DNA of 64,000 nt from an uncultured Methylophilaceae bacterium (GTDB lineage Bacteria > Pseudomonadota > Gammaproteobacteria > Burkholderiales > Methylophilaceae), in assembly GCA_903870165.1 (NCBI GenBank), contig CAIQBW010000012.1, positions 89,253-153,252 on the forward strand, given 5' to 3'. Position numbers and translations under genes: made by a program. Every line of letters begins with the position of its first letter. The first letter of the stretch is position 1. Shown piece by piece: positions 42,412 through 51,131 of this stretch. The notes under the pieces are model-generated. The model did no database searches and had not been told where the DNA came from. It was given only the letters and a program-made list of their open reading frames with translations.

Positions 42412-42711
42412 ATGAGCGAAACAATTAAAGAAATTATCATCGAAGGCCTGACCCGTGCAGGCAAACCATTCCGTCCAAGTGACTGGGTCGACCGCATGTG
42501 CAGTACTTATGCAAGCTTTGGCGCAGACCGAAAACTAAAATATTCACCTTACCTAAAACCGCGTGTTGTAAATGGCGTTCGTTGTTTGGCGGTAGACTTA
42601 AAGCTAAAAGACATCAATCCTGAAGGTTATGCCCAACTGATGCATTTTGCTGGAGAAAATAACTTGAATGTATTGGATGAAAATGGCGTTAGCATAGAGA
42701 CGCCAACTTAA
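42412..42711 (+). CDS. DUF3579 domain-containing protein
   Basis: A 99-residue cytoplasmic protein. The sequence (EGLTRAGKPFRPSDWVDRMC, YLKPRVVNGVRCLAVD) matches DUF3579, a family found mostly in beta-proteobacteria. Its function is not known. It stands alone after dolP and is closed by a strong terminator. Confidence 0.85.
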   Translation: MSETIKEIIIEGLTRAGKPFRPSDWVDRMCSTYASFGADRKLKYSPYLKPRVVNGVRCLAVDLKLKDINPEGYAQLMHFAGENNLNVLDENGVSIETPT

Positions 42712-42726
42712 CATTTACAGCCAGTT

Positions 42727-42757
42727 AAAAAAACCTGCGGATCAAGCAGGTTTTTTA
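42727..42757. terminator. Bidirectional terminator between DUF3579 gene and TlpA-like gene
   Basis: AAAAAACCTGC, an 8-base loop and GCAGGTTTTTT form a symmetric intrinsic terminator between two converging genes and can serve both. Confidence 0.85.
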
Positions 42758-42761
42758 TTTT

Positions 42762-43295
42762 TTACTGGGGAGCCAATGCGTCGAGCGATTCATTAGGCGG
42801 CGACAACATGATTAATTCAACTGCCTGCTTAGAAAGCTGTCCTCGCTTAATCTTAACCAACCGGCCTTGAGGGTTATAAATTAAGGTTGTCGGCAATACC
42901 GATGGCGAGCCAAATTGAGCGAAGATTTTAGGCGTGCCAAGGATGATTGGGTACGAAACCAGCATATCATCCACAAAATGCCGGACCTCACGCTCATTTT
43001 TATAATCTACGGCAATGCCTAACACAACTAAATCCTTAGCTTTTCGTTGCTCATATAAAGATATGAAATCAGGCATCTCGTCTAAACAAGAGGGACACCA
43101 AGTGGCCCAGAAATTCAAGATCACCCACTTACCTTGATAATCAGATAGACGATGTTCTTTACCAGCGAGGTCTTTCATCACAAAGCTTTTAGTACCGTCA
43201 GCATTTGCATCCAGATGAATCAATGTAAGAAAACTTAAGACCAATAAAAACTGGCTGAGATAATGAATAGGGTTAAAAGTTTGTCGATTGTTCAT
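42762..43295 (-). CDS. TlpA-like thiol:disulfide oxidoreductase
   Basis: A 177-residue exported thioredoxin-fold protein. An N-terminal hydrophobic segment (about residues 12-32) acts as signal or anchor, followed by a TlpA/ResA-type domain with the redox site WATWCPSCLDEMP near residue 72 and the cis-proline loop SVLPTTLIYNPQG near 130. It probably keeps periplasmic thiols reduced, for example during cytochrome c maturation (inference). The ATG at 43295 is used instead of the track TTG two codons earlier. Confidence 0.85.
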   Translation of the reverse strand: MNNRQTFNPIHYLSQFLLVLSFLTLIHLDANADGTKSFVMKDLAGKEHRLSDYQGKWVILNFWATWCPSCLDEMPDFISLYEQRKAKDLVVLGIAVDYKNEREVRHFVDDMLVSYPIILGTPKIFAQFGSPSVLPTTLIYNPQGRLVKIKRGQLSKQAVELIMLSPPNESLDALAPQ

Positions 43296-43409
43296 GAGCA
43301 AATATTATCACCAAGCCAAGCAAAAACGCAGAGTTTGCGACTTTTCCAGAAAAAATCTGCGTGAATTCAAGCAAAAGAGATGCAGACAACACTTCACTAA
43401 AGGCGGATT

Positions 43410-43428
43410 TTTCGCTAGGATAGCGAAA
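43410..43428. repeat. Inverted repeat TTTCGCTA-3-TAGCGAAA upstream of trxA
   Basis: A perfect 8-base dyad with a 3-base centre lies about 57 bases before the trxA start, in the gap between the divergent tlpA-like gene and trxA. It could be an operator; no family is assigned. Confidence 0.4.
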
Positions 43429-43484
43429 TAGTATTTTCATTTTTCCTTATTTCAAGCATTCATTCAATTTAGAGGTTCACCATA

Positions 43485-43811
43485 ATGAGCGACCAAATCA
43501 TTCACACAAGCGACGATTCTTTCGAGCAAGAGGTTTTACAATCACAACTTCCAGTATTAGTTGATTACTGGGCTGAGTGGTGTGGTCCTTGCAAAATGAT
43601 TGCGCCAATCTTGGATGAAGTAGCTAAAGAATATGAAGGTCGCATCAAAGTTGCAAAACTGAACATTGATGAAAACCAAAACACACCTCCAAAATACGGC
43701 ATTCGTGGCATTCCAACTTTAATGTTGTTCAAAAACGGCAACGTTGAAGCAACTAAGGTAGGTGCACTATCGAAATCACAATTAACTGCTTTCATTGACA
43801 GCAACATTTAA
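43485..43811 (+). CDS. trxA: Thioredoxin 1
   Basis: A 108-residue thioredoxin with the classical active site [13 protein letters not shown] near residue 32 and the cis-proline loop [12 protein letters not shown] near 75. It is the general cytoplasmic disulfide reductant and a donor for enzymes such as the peroxiredoxin (bcp) in this window. It is a single-gene unit closed by a hairpin, followed by rho, as in many proteobacteria. Confidence 0.97.
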   Translation: MSDQIIHTSDDSFEQEVLQSQLPVLVDYWAEWCGPCKMIAPILDEVAKEYEGRIKVAKLNIDENQNTPPKYGIRGIPTLMLFKNGNVEATKVGALSKSQLTAFIDSNI

Positions 43812-43824
43812 TCAATATAGTCTA

Positions 43825-43858
43825 GTGTCTGGTTCATTCAGAACCAGACACGTTTTGT
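43825..43858 (+). terminator. Terminator between trxA and rho
   Basis: GTGTCTGGTTC, a 5-base loop and GAACCAGACAC form a perfect 11-base stem, followed by GTTTTGT. It ends trxA transcription, or attenuates rho. Confidence 0.75.
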
Positions 43859-43916
43859 AAGTTCTTAGTCTTATCATCCCTCTTAAGTAGTTTCGTTTTC
43901 CAGTGAGCTTCCTCAT

Positions 43917-45176
43917 ATGCATCTATCAGACCTAAAACACCTCCCAGTCACAGAACTCGTCGACATGGCTATTGCCAACGAGATCGAAAACGCCAGCCGT
44001 ATGCGCAAGCAAGATTTAATCTTTGCCTTACTAAAAAATACCGCTAAAAAAGGCGATAGCATTTTTGGGGATGGCACTTTAGAAGTTTTGCAAGATGGTT
44101 TCGGCTTTTTGCGCTCACCAGACACCTCCTATCTAGCAGGCCCTGATGATATTTATGTTTCACCTTCGCAAATTCGCCGTTTCAATTTACACACTGGCGA
44201 TACGATTCAAGGTGAGATTCGCACTCCTAAAGATGGCGAACGTTATTTTGCTTTAGTCAAAGTCGATAGCGTTAACGGTGAATCTCCAGAAAACACCAAG
44301 AATAAGATTCTGTTCGAAAACTTAACACCGCTATTTCCAACCATTCCGCTGACATTAGAGCGTGATATTCGTGGGGAAGAAAACGTGACTGGCCGTGTCA
44401 TCGACATGATTGCACCAATTGGTCGCGGCCAACGTGCACTTTTAGTGGCAAGTCCAAAAAGCGGTAAAACCGTCATGATGCAACATATTGCGCATGCAAT
44501 TACCGCCAATCATCCGGATGTCAGCTTAATCGTATTGTTGATTGATGAACGTCCCGAAGAAGTGACAGAAATGACGCGCTCCGTTAAAGGTGAAGTGGTT
44601 GCTTCAACCTTTGATGAGCCAGCAACTCGTCACGTGCAAGTCGCTGAAATGGTACTAGAAAAAGCAAAACGTCTCGTTGAGCACAAAAAAGATGTGGTGA
44701 TTTTATTAGACTCCATCACACGTCTAGCTCGCGCTTACAACACTGTAGTGCCAGCATCTGGCAAAGTGTTAACCGGCGGGGTGGATGCGAATGCGCTACA
44801 ACGTCCAAAACGCTTCTTTGGTGCAGCACGTAATATTGAAGAAGGCGGATCACTCACTATCATTGCAACAGCACTTGTAGATACAGGCTCTCGTATGGAT
44901 GACGTGATTTATGAAGAATTCAAAGGCACGGGCAATATGGAAATCCATCTTGACCGCCGCATGGCTGAAAAACGCATTTATCCAGCGATTAACGTCAATA
45001 AATCGGGTACACGCCGTGAAGAATTGTTGATTGAAAAAGACATCCTTCAAAAAATCTGGGTGCTTCGAAAATTGCTTTACCCAATGGATGACTTAGAAGC
45101 GATGGAATTCTTGCTCGACAAAATCAAGGCCACCAAAAACAACGCTGACTTTTTTGATAGTATGAGACGTGGTTAA
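43917..45176 (+). CDS. rho: Transcription termination factor Rho
   Basis: A 419-residue hexameric RNA helicase. N-terminal RNA-binding domain with [18 protein letters not shown] and GFGFLRS near 58, then the ATPase domain with Walker [11 protein letters not shown] near 180, Walker [16 protein letters not shown] near 262, Q-loop [18 protein letters not shown] near 288 and arginine finger region near 365. All parts are present and the length is normal. It ends factor-dependent transcripts. Confidence 0.98.
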   Translation: MHLSDLKHLPVTELVDMAIANEIENASRMRKQDLIFALLKNTAKKGDSIFGDGTLEVLQDGFGFLRSPDTSYLAGPDDIYVSPSQIRRFNLHTGDTIQGEIRTPKDGERYFALVKVDSVNGESPENTKNKILFENLTPLFPTIPLTLERDIRGEENVTGRVIDMIAPIGRGQRALLVASPKSGKTVMMQHIAHAITANHPDVSLIVLLIDERPEEVTEMTRSVKGEVVASTFDEPATRHVQVAEMVLEKAKRLVEHKKDVVILLDSITRLARAYNTVVPASGKVLTGGVDANALQRPKRFFGAARNIEEGGSLTIIATALVDTGSRMDDVIYEEFKGTGNMEIHLDRRMAEKRIYPAINVNKSGTRREELLIEKDILQKIWVLRKLLYPMDDLEAMEFLLDKIKATKNNADFFDSMRRG

Positions 45177-45246
45177 TAGTTGCTTAATTTAAAGTTTTCA
45201 TTGATAATTGCTGGCTCAGTAAAAAGCTATTGAAAGAGATTTGACC

Positions 45247-45447
45247 ATGAAGGCCGAAATTCATCCAGAGTACAACGAAATCAACGTATCTTGCAGCTGC
45301 GGCAGCAAGTTCAAAACTCGTTCTACCAACAGCAAAGACATGAACATTGAAGTATGTTCACAATGTCATCCATTCTACACAGGCAAGCAAAAGATTTTAG
45401 ATACTGCTGGTCGTGTTGAGAAGTTCCGCCAAAAATACGGCATGTAA
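45247..45447 (+). CDS. rpmE: 50S ribosomal protein L31, zinc-binding type
   Basis: A 66-residue ribosomal protein. The cysteines in SCSCGSKF and [14 protein letters not shown] form the zinc site of the C+ form of L31. The ATG at 45247 is the family start; the track adds two codons from a TTG. It follows rho by 70 bases and is closed by a terminator. Confidence 0.96.
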   Translation: MKAEIHPEYNEINVSCSCGSKFKTRSTNSKDMNIEVCSQCHPFYTGKQKILDTAGRVEKFRQKYGM

Positions 45448-45463
45448 TATTGGGTGCATACTC

Positions 45464-45492
45464 AAAAAAGGCAGCTCACGCTGCCTTTTTTA
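45464..45492 (+). terminator. Rho-independent terminator after rpmE
   Basis: AAAAAAGGCAGC, a 5-base loop and GCTGCCTTTTTT lie 17 bases after the rpmE stop codon. Confidence 0.88.
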
Positions 45493-45545
45493 TTTTAGAC
45501 TATCCATTATTTAAAAAACGCACATCAAATCAAGGCAAAATCTAG

Positions 45546-47192
45546 ATGGCATTTGAGATTGATCATGATTGGCAAGGCAACCTAGCCACACCAAGAGCCA
45601 GAATCGGCGAGGCCGCAAAGACGCGCCTATTGATTATTCTTTGTTGCATTTGGATTTGCATCGGCCTGATTGGCCATCATCCTTGGAAGCCCAACGAATC
45701 AACCAGCATCAGCATTATCAAATCCATGCTTGCTGGCGAACACTTGCTGGACCCTATCGCCGTTGGCGAAAATGTGATTAAAAATCCCCCTTTGTATTAC
45801 CTTACTGCGGCGACATTCTCAAAAGCACTCAGTCCAATACTCAACATGCACGATGCAGCGAGAATTGTGAGCGGCTTCTGGATGGCGCTCACATTACTGC
45901 TCACAGGTATGATAGGACGAGAACTATGGGGTGAAGGCATAGGCCGCCAAACAACTTTCATCATGCTTAGTTCTATTGGACTGATTGGAACTGCTCATTT
46001 ATTGATGCCTGAAGTTTCAGCGTTTACAGGCAATGCCATGGCATTCTATGCACTAGCACTCGCCAAACGCCGCCCATTTAGAGCGAGCGTGTTACTAGGT
46101 ACAGGCATCGGTATCAGCTTTCTGTCTACAGGATTAATCACCGCAGCTATCAGCTTGCTTACAGCAATAGCATTGCCTTTATTTTTCAAAGCCTGGCGCT
46201 CAAAAAGTTATGCAGTTGTCCTTGGTTTAGCTGCCATCACATTAGCTCCTTGGGTTTTGTTATGGCCTGCTTTGATTTGGCATACTTCACCTAGCCATTT
46301 GAGCAATTGGTGGCAAAACCAAATTCAATTCTCGCAATTTAATCATCTATACTCAATCCGAACCCTTTGCTGGTTTGCTTGGCCATCCCTACCCATTGCA
46401 GCTTGGGGAAGCTGGCGCTTTCGTTCAGGACTATTATTCAAGCCAAAATTTCAACTCATCATCACATTCTTTTTTATTGGGTTTATCTTAATTGGCTTAA
46501 AAGCCAAAAGCACAGATGTCAACGTACTAACTTTACTTGTTCCTTTGGTCGCAATGGCTGGTGGATGTGCTGAAACCCTTAAGCGCGGCGCGGCGGGTGC
46601 ACTCAATTGGTTTGGCCTTACTTTGTTTGGATTAATGGGCATCTTGATTTGGCTTGGGTGGATTGCCATGATGACCGGATATCCCGCAAAGCTATCAGAA
46701 CGCATGCATATTCTGTCTGGGTTGTCAGAAGCCCATATCAGCATCCCTGCTCTCATCATCGCGCTATTTGCCACACTGATTTGGGTCATTACCATCAATG
46801 CAAAACGCTCTAACCGCGCTGCTGTAACAGATTGGGCTGTTGGCATTACCATGGCATGGTCGCTTTTGATGACTTTATGGTTGCCCATGATAGATTCTGC
46901 CAAAAGCTACCAAGGCCTAATGCTTAGCCTCCAAAAAGCTTTACCTGCAAAACATGCCTGCATTAACAGCACTGGGTTTGGTCAGCCGCAGCAAGCCCTG
47001 CTGGACTATTACACCGACTTACGTGTTATTCCCTTGAACGAATCTTCTGAGCCAAGCTGCGATTTATATTTAGTCCAAGAAGACAAAAATCACGCGCATA
47101 TCCATCCAAGTGACGACTGGAAAGTGATTTGGCAAGGCAAGCGCCCGGCTGATAGGCATGAAAAATTCAGGCTCTTTCAAAAAGTAAATTAG
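45546..47192 (+). CDS. ArnT-like membrane glycosyltransferase (GT-C fold)
   Basis: A 548-residue polytopic protein with about 11-12 membrane helices. The first periplasmic loop carries HHPWKPNES and GENVIKNPPLYYLTAA, the pattern of PMT/ArnT-type polyprenyl-phosphate-sugar transferases (the acidic residue that usually follows the first helix appears here as E in KPNES). It likely moves a sugar from a lipid carrier to lipid A or another surface acceptor in the periplasm; the sugar is unknown. It stands alone between rpmE and moaA. Confidence 0.75.
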   Translation: MAFEIDHDWQGNLATPRARIGEAAKTRLLIILCCIWICIGLIGHHPWKPNESTSISIIKSMLAGEHLLDPIAVGENVIKNPPLYYLTAATFSKALSPILNMHDAARIVSGFWMALTLLLTGMIGRELWGEGIGRQTTFIMLSSIGLIGTAHLLMPEVSAFTGNAMAFYALALAKRRPFRASVLLGTGIGISFLSTGLITAAISLLTAIALPLFFKAWRSKSYAVVLGLAAITLAPWVLLWPALIWHTSPSHLSNWWQNQIQFSQFNHLYSIRTLCWFAWPSLPIAAWGSWRFRSGLLFKPKFQLIITFFFIGFILIGLKAKSTDVNVLTLLVPLVAMAGGCAETLKRGAAGALNWFGLTLFGLMGILIWLGWIAMMTGYPAKLSERMHILSGLSEAHISIPALIIALFATLIWVITINAKRSNRAAVTDWAVGITMAWSLLMTLWLPMIDSAKSYQGLMLSLQKALPAKHACINSTGFGQPQQALLDYYTDLRVIPLNESSEPSCDLYLVQEDKNHAHIHPSDDWKVIWQGKRPADRHEKFRLFQKVN

Positions 47193-47273
47193 GCAATATC
47201 CACACTTTGAATAGCATTGTATCTCGCTGGACTAAGCCTTAATATTCTAGCCTTAGCCAATTAACAAGCAGTC

Positions 47274-48275
47274 ATGCCAACCAAGCCAAACACCCTCATT
47301 GATGCTCATGGACGACAAGTCGATTACATCCGTTTGTCGATCACCGACCGTTGCGACTTTCGTTGCACTTATTGCATGGGTGAAGATGTATCATTTCTTC
47401 CAAAAGATGAAGTCTTATCGCTTGAAGAGTGCGCGCGGATTGTTAAAGCCTTTGTTTCACTGGGCGTCAGCAAAGTACGTATCACCGGTGGCGAGCCATT
47501 AGTCCGTAAGAATGCGAATTGGCTGTTTGAAGAAATCGGTCAATTAGCTGGCGTGCGTGAGCTGGTTACCACCACCAATGGCTCGCAGCTCGAGCATCAT
47601 GCCCAGGCATTAAAAGCCTCGGGCGTAAAACGCATCAATATTAGTCTAGATAGTCTCAATGCCGAGCGCTTTAAAAATATCACTCGCGTGGGCGATTTAG
47701 ATAAGGTCTTACGTGGCATTACTGCCGCCAAACAAGCTGGCTTTGAGAACATCAAACTAAATACCGTGCTCATGCGTGGCATCAACGATGATGAAACCCT
47801 AGATTTGGTGAGCTTTGCTATCAATCATGCTGTCGATATTTCGTTTATTGAAGAGATGCCGATAGGCGTTGTTGACCATCACCGCGAGAGTTCTTTTATA
47901 AGCAATATTGAAACATTAGCCACACTTCAAAAACATTATCCGCTCGTCAGTAGTACGCTTAGTACTGGCGGCCCTGCTCGCTACTGGCAAGTTCCAGACA
48001 CTAATACCAAAATTGGATTTATCTCACCACATAGCCACAACTTTTGCGAAGCGTGTAACCGCGTTCGAATCACATGCAAAGGCGAGCTCTATTTGTGCTT
48101 GGGCCAAGATGACAAAATCGAACTGATGCCTATTTTGCGCGCACATCCCAATGATGATGAACCGCTAAGACAAGCCATTATCGAGAGCATGAAAATCAAG
48201 CCCAAGGGCCATGACTTTGACCTGAAACGGGCTAAGCCTGCGGTTGTGCGCTTTATGTCACACACAGGCGGCTAA
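47274..48275 (+). CDS. moaA: GTP 3',8-cyclase MoaA
   Basis: A 333-residue radical SAM enzyme, the first step of molybdopterin synthesis. N-terminal Fe-S site CDFRCTYC (CxxxCxxC) near residue 28, TGGEPLVR near 70, and the second cluster site in FCEACNRVRITCKGELYLC near 265. The C-terminal double glycine (SHTGG) that is needed for activity in MoaA is present. It heads moaA-mobA-mobB-moeA; moaC and moaE are not in the window. Confidence 0.96.
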   Translation: MPTKPNTLIDAHGRQVDYIRLSITDRCDFRCTYCMGEDVSFLPKDEVLSLEECARIVKAFVSLGVSKVRITGGEPLVRKNANWLFEEIGQLAGVRELVTTTNGSQLEHHAQALKASGVKRINISLDSLNAERFKNITRVGDLDKVLRGITAAKQAGFENIKLNTVLMRGINDDETLDLVSFAINHAVDISFIEEMPIGVVDHHRESSFISNIETLATLQKHYPLVSSTLSTGGPARYWQVPDTNTKIGFISPHSHNFCEACNRVRITCKGELYLCLGQDDKIELMPILRAHPNDDEPLRQAIIESMKIKPKGHDFDLKRAKPAVVRFMSHTGG

Positions 48276-48276
48276 A

Positions 48277-48864
48277 TTGACCAAAGACCAGATTACAGGA
48301 CTCATACTCGCAGGCGGAAAAGCACGTCGCATGGGTGGTATAGATAAAGGCCTCATTGCTTTTAAAGGGCAGTCTATGGTGATGCATGTCATTAAGCGTT
48401 TAAGCACTCAAGTTGGCGCGATTTTGATTAATGCCAACAGAGAAATAGAACGTTACCAAAGCTTAGGCTTTAATGTCGTGACTGATGAAATAAATGATTT
48501 TGCAGGCCCACTCGCTGGCCTACATGCGGGGATGAAAGTTGCAAAAACAGAATTTATACTGAGCGTGCCCTGTGATTCACCACTTCTGCCTAATGACTTA
48601 TCTCAGCGATTAATGACAGCTCTAGAATCACAAAATGCTGATATTGCCGTAGCTAAAACAGGTGAACAACATCACCCAGTATTTTGCTTATGCCGAACAA
48701 GTTTGGCGCAAGACTTGGAAACTTATTTAAATGCGGGCGGCCGCAAGGTAGATGAATGGCAAAAGAAACATGCTTATGTAGAAGTGCGTTTTGACGACAA
48801 TCCTTCAGCGTTTTCTAACGTCAACACGCCTGAAGAATTGGGCAATCTTGAGGCTGAATGTTGA
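48277..48864 (+). CDS. mobA: Molybdenum cofactor guanylyltransferase MobA
   Basis: A 195-residue nucleotidyltransferase. The GTP-binding signature LILAGGKARRMGGIDKGL is at the N-terminus, followed by VTDEINDFAGPLAGLHAGM near 75 and VPCDSPLLPNDL near 100. It converts Mo-molybdopterin to the guanine dinucleotide form used by DMSO reductase-type enzymes. There is no suitable ATG; I propose the TTG at 48277, one base after the moaA stop and after AGGCGG. The track starts at an earlier TTG inside moaA. Confidence 0.9.
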   Translation: MTKDQITGLILAGGKARRMGGIDKGLIAFKGQSMVMHVIKRLSTQVGAILINANREIERYQSLGFNVVTDEINDFAGPLAGLHAGMKVAKTEFILSVPCDSPLLPNDLSQRLMTALESQNADIAVAKTGEQHHPVFCLCRTSLAQDLETYLNAGGRKVDEWQKKHAYVEVRFDDNPSAFSNVNTPEELGNLEAEC

Positions 48865-49388
48865 AGACCAATAACATCCCCGTGCTAGGTTTTTGTGCCC
48901 ATAGTAGCGGCATCGGTAAGACCACTTTATTGACACAACTCATCCCTGCGCTTATCCATCAAGGCTTACGCATTTCGGTGGTGAAACATGCACATCACGA
49001 ATTTGATATCGACCATGAAGGCAAAGACAGCTTTAAATTGCGCAAAGCAGGCGCTGTGCAAATGATGGTCGCATCCCGCCAGCGGTGGGCATTGATGACA
49101 GAGTTAGTGCATACTCCGCTTGCGGAAAATGAGCCTAATCTTGCGCATTTACTCGATCAAATGGATGGCAATTTAGTTGACCTTGTACTAGCTGAAGGCT
49201 TTAAACATGAACCGATTCCCAAGATTGAAGTGCATCGTGCTGCATTTGGCACGCCGCTATTGGCGGCAGAAGATGTCAACATTATCGCCATTGCAACTGA
49301 CGCCCCGTTACCGATTTCAACCCCTCAAATCGACCTCAACGACATCAATGCGATTGCCGCATTTATACATACTTGGTTAAAAAAATGA
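48858..49388 (+). CDS. mobB: Molybdopterin-guanine dinucleotide biosynthesis protein MobB
   Basis: A 176-residue P-loop GTPase with GFCAHSSGIGKTTLLTQLIP (Walker A) near residue 10, the KHAHHEFDIDHEGKDSF block near 43 and VLAEGFKHEPIPKIEVHR near 115. It assists MobA in making the guanine dinucleotide cofactor. Its ATG overlaps the end of mobA by 7 bases and its stop overlaps the moeA start. Confidence 0.94.
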   Translation: MLKTNNIPVLGFCAHSSGIGKTTLLTQLIPALIHQGLRISVVKHAHHEFDIDHEGKDSFKLRKAGAVQMMVASRQRWALMTELVHTPLAENEPNLAHLLDQMDGNLVDLVLAEGFKHEPIPKIEVHRAAFGTPLLAAEDVNIIAIATDAPLPISTPQIDLNDINAIAAFIHTWLKK

Positions 49389-50665
49389 CGACAAAAAAAA
49401 CGCTCACAGAACTAGCAAACACCACCAGCGTATGCGACGACTACGATCCCAATTCCATGCCTGTTGAGCAGGCAAGAAACTACATCAGAGCTTTTTTAAC
49501 CCCTGTGAAAGAAACAGAACGATTGCATCTTCACGCCGCTTTAGGTCGCGTGTTGGCGGAAGAAATTATTGCCACACATAACGTGCCGAACCACGATAAT
49601 TCAGCGATGGATGGCTACGCTTTTAATGCTGATGACCTAATAAAAGGCATAACACGCCTCAAAATCACAGGCGCCGCTTTTGCTGGCAATGCCTTAACAG
49701 GCAGATTTGAAAAAGGCGGATGCGTCAGAATTATGACTGGGGGGGCTATTCCTGCAGGTGCGGATACCGTTATCGCCCAAGAACGAGTTGAACTGGACGG
49801 TGAGTTTATCCAATTTGCCGACATGCCAAATCGTGGTGCAAATGTGCGCTATGCCGGGGAAGACCTACAAGCGGGACAAGTTGTTTTAAATGTTGGCCAT
49901 CAAATCAACCCCACCGATTTAGGGCTTATTGCATCCCTCGGCATCGGCGAAGTAGCCGTGTATCGCAAACTAAAAGTAAGTTTTTTTTCAACAGGTGACG
50001 AACTTGCAAGCATAGGCAGCAGTTTAAAATCTGGCCAGATCTTTGATAGCAATCGTTACACCCTATTTGGGATGCTGACCCGCATGGGGACTGAGATACA
50101 AGACCTTGGCGCGATTCCAGACGATCCCATTTTACTAGAAAAAACGCTTATGAAAGCCGCTGAAAGTTCTGATGTGATTTTAACCAGCGGCGGCGTATCC
50201 GTTGGCGAAGCGGACTACATGAAACAGCTCCTTCAAAAGCTCGGCAAAGTATTATTTTGGAAAATCGCCATGAAACCTGGCCGTCCACTGGCTTTTGGCA
50301 AAATCGGCAATGCTCATTATTTTGGCCTACCAGGCAACCCAGTCGCTGTGATGGTGACGTTCTATCAATTTGTAAGACAAGCCATGCTGGTGATCATGGG
50401 GCAAGCTAATCCCGCTGCCATCCCTATGCTCAATGTCGTTTGCACCAGTTCCATCAGAAAGCTCAAAGGTCGCACGGAGTTCCAACGTGGGATTTTATTT
50501 TTGGGTGAAGATGGCCATTGGCAAGTGAAAACTACAGGCAATCAAAGCTCAGGTGTACTGAGCTCCATGTCGCAAGCCAACTGTTTTATTGTGCTTGATG
50601 ATGACGTGGGCAACGTAGAAGCAGGTAATACGGTCAAAGTACAATTATTTGATGGGGTTATTTAG
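49385..50665 (+). CDS. moeA: Molybdopterin molybdenumtransferase MoeA
   Basis: A 426-residue enzyme that inserts molybdate into adenylated molybdopterin. Motifs: VPNHDNSAMDGYAFN near 65, IMTGGAIPAGADTVIAQE near 110, FSTGDEL near 200, GQIFDSNRYTL near 215, LTSGGVSVGEADYMK near 265 and GLPGNPVAVMVTF near 320. I start it at the ATG at 49385, which overlaps the mobB stop as ATGA, rather than the upstream TTG in the track. Last gene of the moa/mob operon. Confidence 0.96.
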   Translation: MTTKKTLTELANTTSVCDDYDPNSMPVEQARNYIRAFLTPVKETERLHLHAALGRVLAEEIIATHNVPNHDNSAMDGYAFNADDLIKGITRLKITGAAFAGNALTGRFEKGGCVRIMTGGAIPAGADTVIAQERVELDGEFIQFADMPNRGANVRYAGEDLQAGQVVLNVGHQINPTDLGLIASLGIGEVAVYRKLKVSFFSTGDELASIGSSLKSGQIFDSNRYTLFGMLTRMGTEIQDLGAIPDDPILLEKTLMKAAESSDVILTSGGVSVGEADYMKQLLQKLGKVLFWKIAMKPGRPLAFGKIGNAHYFGLPGNPVAVMVTFYQFVRQAMLVIMGQANPAAIPMLNVVCTSSIRKLKGRTEFQRGILFLGEDGHWQVKTTGNQSSGVLSSMSQANCFIVLDDDVGNVEAGNTVKVQLFDGVI

Positions 50666-50687
50666 TAGCTTAAAAGCCTGGGCTAAT

Positions 50688-51065
50688 TTAAGAGAAATTA
50701 AGCTCAATGCCATTGCCGGCAGGGTCGCTAAAAAATATCTGTTTTTGCCCAGAATCACTAATCTCGCGCGTTCTAAACTTAATGGCCAGCTTTTCTAGGC
50801 GCGCAATAGTCGCATCATAATCTGTAGCAGTAAAAGCCACATGGTCAAATGTGGTTGCCACGTTTTCCTTTCGCTTTTCCTCAGGTTTTGCCTCAGACAA
50901 ATGCAACACATCTTTACTCCCCGCATATAACCAATACCCAAAGCTGGTTAATTGTGGGCGTTCACCGATCTGCAAGCCAACAACATCACGATAAAAGACT
51001 TTTAGCTGCTCCATCCTTAAGCGACTAGCGCGTAAATTGTAATGATTAAAACCAAGAATTGCCAC
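50688..51065 (-). CDS. VOC family (glyoxalase/dioxygenase fold) protein
   Basis: A 125-residue vicinal-oxygen-chelate protein: FNHYNLRASRLRMEQLKVFYRDVVGL at the N-terminus, FDHVAFTATDYDA near 73 and FFSDPAGNGIELNF at the C-terminus. The metal ligands His8, His75 and the C-terminal Glu121 are visible. Substrate unknown. It lies downstream of the broken TonB-dependent receptor, separated from it by a terminator, so it is probably expressed alone. Confidence 0.8.
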   Translation of the reverse strand: MAILGFNHYNLRASRLRMEQLKVFYRDVVGLQIGERPQLTSFGYWLYAGSKDVLHLSEAKPEEKRKENVATTFDHVAFTATDYDATIARLEKLAIKFRTREISDSGQKQIFFSDPAGNGIELNFS

Positions 51066-51080
51066 TTGCTATCCCGAAAT

Positions 51081-51114
51081 AAAAAAAGCTTAGCTAGATT
51101 ATAGCTAAGCTTTT
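51081..51114 (-). terminator. Terminator after the TonB-dependent receptor
   Basis: On the minus strand AAAAGCTTAGCT, a 7-base loop and AGCTAAGCTTTTTTT form a 12-base perfect stem with a T run, 18 bases after the receptor stop codon. Confidence 0.88.
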
Positions 51115-51131
51115 CTCTTCAATAGTAAATA

